Assembly: GCA_049314515.1 (NCBI GenBank)
Contig: JBMOEY010000005.1
Location: 1 to 34,629, forward strand
From: RFQD01 sp049314515
GTDB lineage: Bacteria; Actinomycetota; Actinomycetes; Actinomycetales; Microbacteriaceae
Direction: 5' to 3'
Length of the DNA stretch: 34,629 bases
Shown in pieces: positions 28,408 to 34,629 of this stretch (positions within the stretch are counted from its first letter, which is position 1; every line of letters starts with the position of its first letter). Position numbers and translations under genes: made by a program. Under the pieces are notes generated by a model that worked only from the letters and a program-made list of their open reading frames with translations, did not search any database and was not told the DNA's origin.

Positions 28408-28428
28408 TTCGCTCGACTGCCGCTGCGC

Positions 28429-29532
28429 GTGTTTCTCAACCTGCCTGACTACCCATGGAATGCCATGGAACCTGTGCGCGCTCGGGCCATGGAGCATCCC
28501 GACGGGCTCATCGATCTCTCCATCGGATCCCCAGTTGACCCCACGCCCGATGTCGTGCGCAATGCTCTGAATGCAGCGACGGATGCGCACGCGTATCCAC
28601 TCACGACGGGAACTCCCGACCTCTCCTCGGCCATCGCCGACTGGTTCGCCCGGCGACGCGGTGTCACCGGGCTCAGCGCCACCAACGTGTTGCCCACCAT
28701 CGGGTCCAAAGAGTTTGTCGCGTGGCTTCCGTTCATGCTGGGGTTGGGTGCGGGCGACGCCGTCGTGCACCCACGCGCGGCCTACCCCACCTATGAGATC
28801 GGGGCGACCATCGCCGGCGCGACCGCAATCGCCGAGGATGACCCGGCCGCCTGGCCGACAAACACGAAACTCGTGTGGATCAACTCTCCAGGAAACCCGG
28901 ACGGATCGGTGCGTTCGAGTGAGTACCTCCGCGAGTGTGTTCGCCGGGCGCGTGCACTCGGCGCGATACTCGTGAGTGACGAGTGCTACGCGGAACTGGG
29001 GTGGGACGCGCCGTGGGACACGACGCGCATCCCGAGCCTGCTCGCCGACGACGTGAGGCAGGGTTCGTTCGATTCGCTACTGTGCGCCTATTCGTTGAGC
29101 AAGCAATCCAACATGGCGGGTTATCGCGCGGCGTTTGTCGCCGGATGCGCCGAGCTCATCGCGCCGTTGACGAACATCCGTCGACAGGCAGGGATGATGG
29201 TGCCGCAACCCGTTCAACACGCGATGGCGGTCGCCCTCGGCGACGACGCACACGTGTCCGTTCAGAAAGAGATTTATCGCACTCGCCGGAACACATTGAA
29301 GCCGGCGCTCGAATCGGCGGGTTTCCGCATCGACCACAGCGAAGCCGGATTGTATTTGTGGGCTACCGAGGGCAAAGATGCCTGGGAGTCGCTCGATCGA
29401 CTCGCGAGTCTTGGCATTTTGGGCGGTCCCGGTCACTTTTACGGATCGCATTTTCCTCAGCACATTCGGCTCTCGCTAACTGCTACCGATGAGCGGATAA
29501 ACACGGCGTCTCATCGCCTGCGTGGTCGGTAA
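28429..29532 (+). CDS. dapC: Succinyldiaminopimelate transaminase (DapC-type aminotransferase)
   Basis: DapC makes N-succinyl-LL-2,6-diaminopimelate in lysine and peptidoglycan synthesis. This is a class I/II PLP aminotransferase of 367 residues: LSIGSPVDPTPDVV near the start, WINSPGNPDGSV (Asn of the PLP site), VSDECYAELGW, and the PLP lysine in SLSKQSNMAGYRAAF. The QSNMAGYR motif and the position after fdxA are typical of actinobacterial DapC. Start is GTG at 28429 with no clear Shine-Dalgarno. Exact substrate is inferred from neighbours and motif; another aminotransferase role cannot be excluded. Confidence 0.88.
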   Translation: MFLNLPDYPWNAMEPVRARAMEHPDGLIDLSIGSPVDPTPDVVRNALNAATDAHAYPLTTGTPDLSSAIADWFARRRGVTGLSATNVLPTIGSKEFVAWLPFMLGLGAGDAVVHPRAAYPTYEIGATIAGATAIAEDDPAAWPTNTKLVWINSPGNPDGSVRSSEYLRECVRRARALGAILVSDECYAELGWDAPWDTTRIPSLLADDVRQGSFDSLLCAYSLSKQSNMAGYRAAFVAGCAELIAPLTNIRRQAGMMVPQPVQHAMAVALGDDAHVSVQKEIYRTRRNTLKPALESAGFRIDHSEAGLYLWATEGKDAWESLDRLASLGILGGPGHFYGSHFPQHIRLSLTATDERINTASHRLRGR

Positions 29533-29561
29533 GACGACACGATGGTCCGCCCAATTACCCT

Positions 29562-29567
29562 TAGGCT
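29562..29567 (+). promoter_or_regulatory. -10 element (TAGGCT) for leaderless gltA
   Basis: TAGGCT, then TTAGTC (6 nt) and the ATG at 29574, with no Shine-Dalgarno. It follows dapC by about 30 nt. Confidence 0.55.
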
Positions 29568-29573
29568 TTAGTC

Positions 29574-30878
<1,305 letters not shown>

Positions 30879-30889
30879 ACTGGCAGGCC

Positions 30890-30930
30890 GACGGTCATTA
30901 CCGTCGTCTGACGTCGAGACGAGAGTCTCG
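30890..30930 (+). terminator. Two small hairpins between gltA and smpB, possible terminator
   Basis: GACGGT-CATT-ACCGTC (30890-30905) and CGAGAC-GAGA-GTCTCG (30915-30930) are both perfect 6-bp stems with 4-nt loops. There is no U-tract. They could end the gltA transcript or process it before smpB. Confidence 0.45.
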
Positions 30931-30956
30931 CCCCGCGTGCGAAGTGGAGGTGTGCC

Positions 30957-31433
30957 ATGCCCCGAGAGAAGGGCGAAAAAGTTGTCGCCACCAATCGCAA
31001 GGCGCGGCACGATTACACGATCATTGACACGCTCGAGTGCGGAATCGTGCTGTGGGGGACTGAAGTGAAGTCACTGCGCGAGGGGCGCGCATCCCTTGTC
31101 GACGGTTATGCGTTTTTTGAGGCTGGTCAGGCCTATCTTGACGCCGTTCATATCCCTGAATATCACCAGGGCACCTGGAACAACCACACTCCTCGCCGAA
31201 AGCGCAAGTTGCTAATGCACAAGCGTGAAATCGAGAAGTGGTCGGGCAAGGTCAAAGAAGGTGGCTACACGCTCGTGCCGCTGCAGCTGTATTTCAAAGA
31301 TGGACGCGCGAAGGTCGAACTCGCACTCGCCAAGGGTAAGAAGGAATACGACAAGCGTCAGGCACTTCGAGAGCGTCAAGACACGCGCGAAGCGCAGCGC
31401 GCGATGCGCACAAAAAATCGCCTCGGGGAGTAG
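30957..31433 (+). CDS. smpB: SsrA-binding protein SmpB
   Basis: SmpB binds tmRNA and delivers it to stalled ribosomes. The 158-residue protein contains the family core NRKARHDYTIIDTLECGIVLWGTEVKSLR, a central NNHTPRRKRKLLMHKREI and VPLQLYFKDGRAKVELALAKGKKEYDKRQALRERQ split across the second half, and the basic C-terminal tail that enters the mRNA channel. Start ATG at 30957 has GGAGG upstream. Its RNA partner ssrA lies about 700 nt downstream, separated by a convergent peroxidase gene. Confidence 0.97.
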   Translation: MPREKGEKVVATNRKARHDYTIIDTLECGIVLWGTEVKSLREGRASLVDGYAFFEAGQAYLDAVHIPEYHQGTWNNHTPRRKRKLLMHKREIEKWSGKVKEGGYTLVPLQLYFKDGRAKVELALAKGKKEYDKRQALRERQDTREAQRAMRTKNRLGE

Positions 31434-31448
31434 TTCCGCGCGGCGCGA

Positions 31449-31946
31449 CTACGCCGAAAGGTCCGCCTCGATAGCGGCGATAATTTCTGGGGCGTCAGGC
31501 TTCATCGGCGGGCGGAAGCGCTTCACTGTTCCATCGCGCAACACGAGAAACTTCTCGAAGTTCCATTTCACCGGCCCGGCGGCGCCACCGGCGTCTTTGA
31601 CCTTGACGAGCTCTTTGTACAGCGGGTGGCGACCGCTGCCATTGACCTTGATCTTGTCCATCATCGGAAACGTGACCCCCCACGTCATCGAGCAGTATTC
31701 GCCGATTTGTTCGTTCGACCCGGGCTCCTGGAACATGAACTGGTTGCACGGGAATCCGACCACAGTGAATCCGCGGCCCTCATATTCGCGCTGAAGCGCC
31801 TCGAGTTGCTCATACTGCGGAGTGAGTCCACACTTGGACGCAACGTTCACCACGAGCACGGTTTTGCCGGCGAATTCGCCGAATGTCGTTTGACGGCCAT
31901 CCAGAGTGGTGATTTTTTCTGCATCTAGCGCTGCGCGTGTAGTCAT
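31449..31946 (-). CDS. Glutathione peroxidase family protein (probably thioredoxin-dependent)
   Basis: This is a thiol peroxidase that reduces hydrogen peroxide or organic peroxides. In the 165-residue protein the peroxidatic residue is Cys39 (NVASKCGLTPQY), not selenocysteine. Gln69 (GFPCNQF) and Trp128-Asn129 (VKWNFEKFLV) complete the catalytic tetrad. Cys85 (GEYCSMTWGVTF) is at the place of the resolving cysteine in thioredoxin-dependent members. Actinobacteria generally lack glutathione, which supports thioredoxin as reductant. ATG at 31946 is chosen because TACGCT lies 6 nt upstream, rather than a start 27 nt earlier. Confidence 0.93.
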   Translation of the reverse strand: MTTRAALDAEKITTLDGRQTTFGEFAGKTVLVVNVASKCGLTPQYEQLEALQREYEGRGFTVVGFPCNQFMFQEPGSNEQIGEYCSMTWGVTFPMMDKIKVNGSGRHPLYKELVKVKDAGGAAGPVKWNFEKFLVLRDGTVKRFRPPMKPDAPEIIAAIEADLSA

Positions 31947-31952
31947 GGTGCA

Positions 31953-31958
31953 AGCGTA
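31953..31958 (-). promoter_or_regulatory. -10 element (TACGCT) for the peroxidase gene
   Basis: On the minus strand TACGCT is followed by TGCACC and then ATG at 31946, the same TANNNT-N6 layout as at the other leaderless candidates. Confidence 0.55.
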
Positions 31959-32077
31959 CGTCGCTTTGAGCAACGTTGAAACCCTCGTGCCGCGATTTGC
32001 GAAACGTGGGAATAGTCATTGTCAGCCCGCGGTTATATGATTACGTGCGCGCCAGATTGGGAGCGAGTCCGTCGTGA

Positions 32078-32108
32078 TTGACGGTTTGATAAGTCAATAG
32101 CGTGTGAT
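32078..32108 (+). promoter_or_regulatory. Possible tmRNA promoter region
   Basis: TTGACG (32078-32083) is a good -35, with TGTGAT (32103-32108) at a long 19-nt spacing. It overlaps an ATTGAC-N10-GTCAAT inverted repeat (32077-32098). A TATGAT at 32036-32041 is an alternative -10. Mature tmRNA is cut from a precursor, so the true start could be at either. Confidence 0.35.
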
Positions 32109-32129
32109 GGTTTGCTTCGCCACCTTCAT

Positions 32130-32499
32130 GGGGATGATCGGTTTCGACATTGCCTGAGAGCGGGAGAGAAGCGGGCCGAGGATGCAGAGCTATCTCGTTA
32201 ACGCTCTCTGCAAAATATAGGTGCCAAAGCTAAGCGCACCGACTTCGCCCTCGCTGCCTAAGCGAGCCTGAAGTCCGTCAGACCGGGCTAGATCCCGACC
32301 CGTGTTCTGGCGTTATCTAGGGAACTAGCTGCGTTGTTGCGCCTCCGGGCAACGCGGGACTTGCACTGTGGCTGGGCTTGTCGACTTAGGTGTCTGGTGA
32401 CAAAAGTCGGAGCCAAGTAGAACGTTTCCACCGACTACGCCCGTAGAAGACTCACAATCACAGCAGTGGACGGGGGTTCAATTCCCCCCATCTCCACCA
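32130..32499 (+). ncRNA. ssrA: tmRNA (transfer-messenger RNA)
   Basis: tmRNA rescues stalled ribosomes and tags the nascent protein for degradation. The 370-nt RNA starts GGGGATGATCGGTTTCGAC, the standard 5' end. The 3' end has a T-arm (GGGGG-TTCAATT-CCCCC) and CATCTCCACCA, whose CATCTCC pairs with the first 7 nt (one G:U). The resume codon is GCC at 32223. The tag reading frame 32223-32261 encodes AKAKRTDFALAA followed by TAA, ending in the usual protease-recognition ALAA. This resembles actinobacterial tags such as the mycobacterial one ending in RDYALAA. Partner smpB is nearby. Confidence 0.96.
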
Positions 32500-32618
32500 T
32501 GTGCGAGCACCATCACACGCTCTTGATTCTTGCCAAAATTTTCTGCCGAACGACCGTCCGCAGTCCTGTAGAGTTTGGGTCGATTCCCACTACTCCAGAG
32601 AAATTAAGGACCGCACAT

Positions 32619-33176
32619 ATGGCATTCCCCACGGACAAAGTTTCGACGCAGGCAGACCTCATCGGCGAGTGGCGGTTTAAGACCTGGACGATTGGTGGAA
32701 TCATCGGAATGTCGGTGCTCAACGCCGTATTCCTTCCTTTCGTTGCAGCGTTCGGGCTCGGCCTGATCCCATTACTCTTCCTCTGGATTGCCTGGTTCTT
32801 CAGAATCGGTACCAGAAGGTATCGCTGCATTCGTGTGTATCCCGACCGAGTCGAAAACATCAGTGTGTTTTTCCAGGTCATTGAGAAGCGAATTGAAGCT
32901 TCGAAAATCGAGGTCGTTGACTCTGCCCAGTCCCTGCTAGGTCGAGAGAAGTACGGCAATGTTGTTATCACGGGATCCGGTGGAACGCGAATGTTCATCG
33001 AGTGCATTGCGAATCCGGTTAGCCTTGTCACCGCTCTTCGCGACATTTCCAGTGCGCCAAAATCCAAGGCGGCTGTGGCGAGCAACCCAGCAGATGTCAA
33101 GGTGTGCCCGTTCTGTTCGGAAGAAGTCAAGGCCACGGCGGTCAAGTGTAAGCATTGTGGGTCGGCACTCAAGTAG
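32619..33176 (+). CDS. Membrane protein with PH-like domain and C-terminal zinc ribbon
   Basis: The 185-residue protein has two hydrophobic helices (IIGMSVLNAVFLPFVAAFG; LIPLLFLWIAWFF). A beta-rich region at about 65-145 follows (RYRCIRVYPDRVENISVF, IEASKIEVVDSAQSLL), like the bPH_2 domain of membrane-associated bacterial proteins. A short zinc-ribbon at 163-180 (CPFCSEE ... CKHCG: Cys163, 166, 177, 180) is at the C-terminus. I know of no established function. Start ATG at 32619 has a TTAAGGA site; a frame from 32466 would begin inside the tmRNA gene. Confidence 0.78.
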   Translation: MAFPTDKVSTQADLIGEWRFKTWTIGGIIGMSVLNAVFLPFVAAFGLGLIPLLFLWIAWFFRIGTRRYRCIRVYPDRVENISVFFQVIEKRIEASKIEVVDSAQSLLGREKYGNVVITGSGGTRMFIECIANPVSLVTALRDISSAPKSKAAVASNPADVKVCPFCSEEVKATAVKCKHCGSALK

Positions 33177-33202
33177 TCTGACGAGTCTGCTAAGGAATCG
33201 AA

Positions 33203-33724
33203 GTGTCGAAAAATGTCGCGGCGGTCATCGCCATATTTATGGCCCTCATTGCTCTGATTGTGGGTGGTGTCGCGGTTGCCGTCTCGCTGTCGTCGGCCGG
33301 GATGAGCTATCAGACGGTCGAGTTTGATCACAACGAAATCGACCCCTCACAGGTCACCGTTCTGGATACTGGGGTCGATGGATCGACTCCAGGGGATGAG
33401 CGATTTTTCATCATCCCCGCCACGTCGCCTGATGGCGGGCTCATGACGGGATCGCTCACGGTGGTTGCCCCACAAACGCCCACCGCAGGTCAAGAGTTGC
33501 GCCGCTCCGACCTCGTCTTCCAGTTCGGCGCCGTTGAAGACCAGATGGTCGTCGGCGGAGTCGCTGTCTACGAGATCGCCGACCCGACAATCAGCCTGGG
33601 CAAAATCGTCACCCGCCCGATACTTGGCGGTTCTGGCAAATTCAAGGGGGCCACGGGCTGGGTCGAGACAACGCACAAAGAAGACGGCACATGGGTGCAC
33701 GTCTTCCATTTCAATCTCAACTAG
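33203..33724 (+). CDS. Membrane-anchored allene-oxide-cyclase/dirigent-like beta-barrel protein
   Basis: The 173-residue protein has one N-terminal membrane helix or uncleaved signal (AAVIAIFMALIALIVGGVAVAV) followed by an exported domain of about 140 residues. The C-terminal part (RPILGGSGKFKGATGWVETT ... WVHVFHFNL) strongly resembles the GG-G-F/Y-x-GA-G turn of allene oxide cyclase-like and dirigent barrels, which in plants act on fatty acid epoxides and phenoxy radicals. Many bacterial members are uncharacterised. No catalytic residues can be assigned. GTG start with TAAGGA; it lies 26 nt after the zinc-ribbon gene, probably the same operon. Confidence 0.62.
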   Translation: MSKNVAAVIAIFMALIALIVGGVAVAVSLSSAGMSYQTVEFDHNEIDPSQVTVLDTGVDGSTPGDERFFIIPATSPDGGLMTGSLTVVAPQTPTAGQELRRSDLVFQFGAVEDQMVVGGVAVYEIADPTISLGKIVTRPILGGSGKFKGATGWVETTHKEDGTWVHVFHFNLN

Positions 33725-33759
33725 TCAACTTAAGAAACTTGGACGACGTGTGGGATTGA

Positions 33760-33765
33760 TATATT
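33760..33765 (+). promoter_or_regulatory. -10 element (TATATT) for the DUF4239-like gene
   Basis: TATATT, 6 nt (GCCGCC), then ATG at 33772. A TTGGAC -35-like hexamer lies at 33739-33744, 15 nt upstream of it. Confidence 0.6.
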
Positions 33766-33771
33766 GCCGCC

Positions 33772-34566
33772 ATGTCGGTTGAACTCACCCCTTACGAATC
33801 GTTCATTTCTCTGCCCTTCATTGTGCAATTGCTTGTCGTTGGTGTGCCGCTAACGGCAATCACGATTGTCTTGACCATTCGCACCTGGAGACAGGGTGGT
33901 GAGTCGCGAATGAACGACAACGTCTCCACTGCCATCATCCGTTTTGCCGGCGCGGCGTTTGTGTTTCTCGGCGCATTTGCCATTGTGACCGCGTGGCAGT
34001 CGTCGACATCAATCACCAACGATGTGTCGCGCGAATTTGCCGCCATCAGTTCGATTGATCAGGATACGGGGGCCCTCGATGTGCCCGAAGCCCAAGCGCT
34101 CAGGCAGAAACTCGTCGACTACGCGTCTGTTGTCGTGAGTGAGGAGGTTGGCACGCAGGGTGACATGGTGGTCAGTGAATCCGCTTCCACCCTCGTCTAT
34201 GACATACAAGACGCGGCATACGAGCTTTCTCAGTCGGAGTATTACTCCGACAAGGAGGTCGACAGCCTCTACAAAGACGTTGAAACATTCAAGCAGGCGC
34301 GCAACGCACGAATTGCGCACACGTGGCCGCTGGTTCCCGAATCCATTATGTGGGCACTGCTCTCGATGGGGCTTCTCATGGTCGTTGTCGCGTCGCTGTA
34401 CCCGAGTGGATCTAGCCGGATGAGCAAGTGGTTGCAGAGTGTTGCCAGCCTCGCGGTTGTGGTCGTGATTTTGGGAACGGTTCTTCAACTGCAGTCCGGT
34501 GACGTGGCCGTGACGAATTTCACACACCCGGCCGACGTGTTTCTCGCGACTCACACTGCGCAGTAA
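33772..34566 (+). CDS. DUF4239/bestrophin-like membrane protein
   Basis: The 264-residue protein has an N-terminal helix (FIVQLLVVGVPLTAITIVLTI) and a second helix (AIIRFAGAAFVFLGAFAIVTAW). A hydrophilic alpha-helical region of about 120 residues with LRQKLVDYASVVVSEE follows, then two C-terminal helices (ESIMWALLSMGLLMVVVASLY; SLAVVVVILGTVLQLQ). This is the layout and the FAFxxAF-type helix of the actinobacterial DUF4239 family, called bestrophin-like. The role is unknown; ion-channel activity is not shown. It starts after its own leaderless-type promoter. Confidence 0.72.
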   Translation: MSVELTPYESFISLPFIVQLLVVGVPLTAITIVLTIRTWRQGGESRMNDNVSTAIIRFAGAAFVFLGAFAIVTAWQSSTSITNDVSREFAAISSIDQDTGALDVPEAQALRQKLVDYASVVVSEEVGTQGDMVVSESASTLVYDIQDAAYELSQSEYYSDKEVDSLYKDVETFKQARNARIAHTWPLVPESIMWALLSMGLLMVVVASLYPSGSSRMSKWLQSVASLAVVVVILGTVLQLQSGDVAVTNFTHPADVFLATHTAQ

Positions 34567-34629
34567 TCTTGTCCTAATCGGACCTGTAAAAACTTCGCTT
34601 GTCCGTGACGAAAGGTAAAACCAATGGGC

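Noticed and set aside
32466..32618. Longer N-terminus for the PH/zinc-ribbon gene
   Set aside because: It would start inside the tmRNA 3' T-arm; the ATG at 32619 has its own AAGGA.
34624..34629. ATG at the extreme right end as the start of a further gene
   Set aside because: Only two codons are present, with a weak possible site before it; nothing can be said about a product.

Overview
The window reads as chromosomal DNA of a high-GC Gram-positive bacterium (Actinomycetota), most likely Microbacteriaceae. The signs are moderately high GC with long shadow frames, many GTG starts, a run of genes that look leaderless (a TANNNT -10 about 6 nt before the start codon), a DtxR/IdeR-type iron box, an actinobacterial 7Fe ferredoxin next to a DapC-type aminotransferase, an NrtR-nadABC operon, and a tmRNA whose tag ends in RTDFALAA. 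The family assignment is inference; the phylum is better supported. There are no CRISPR arrays, insertion sequences, prophage genes or tRNA genes that I can see.

Region 1 (50-8017, minus strand) is an NAD de novo synthesis operon: nrtR (Nudix-fold repressor), nadA, nadB, nadC and a cysteine desulfurase that probably supplies sulfur for the NadA [4Fe-4S] cluster. An MMPL-type exporter with its own promoter follows. Two inverted repeats upstream of nrtR are candidate NrtR operators. Region 2 (8190-14586, plus strand) has an APC-family permease, a large terminator hairpin, a tandem glycine riboswitch and the gcvT-gcvH-gcvP glycine-cleavage operon.

Region 3 (14583-17809, minus strand) holds three poorly characterised envelope genes: a lipoprotein, a secreted-domain/multispanning membrane protein and a CPBP-type intramembrane protease homologue. 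Region 4 (17954-26693, plus strand) is a peptide ABC importer: a solute-binding lipoprotein, a perfect 15-bp hairpin, an oversized DppB permease, DppC, an antisense PH-domain gene, then a fused two-ATPase subunit, with typA 12 nt downstream.

Region 5 (26718-31946) has an iron-boxed efeU on the minus strand, then plus-strand genes for a small membrane protein, ferredoxin fdxA, dapC, citrate synthase and smpB, and a convergent glutathione-peroxidase homologue. Region 6 (32130-34566) begins with the tmRNA gene ssrA, close to its partner smpB, followed by three small envelope genes: a PH-like/zinc-ribbon membrane protein, a membrane-anchored allene-oxide-cyclase/dirigent-like barrel and a DUF4239/bestrophin-like protein.

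Most of the window is ordinary housekeeping DNA. The least explained parts are the post-tmRNA cluster, the region 3 envelope genes, the roughly 170-residue insertion in the DppB-like permease, and the repeated leaderless promoter architecture.
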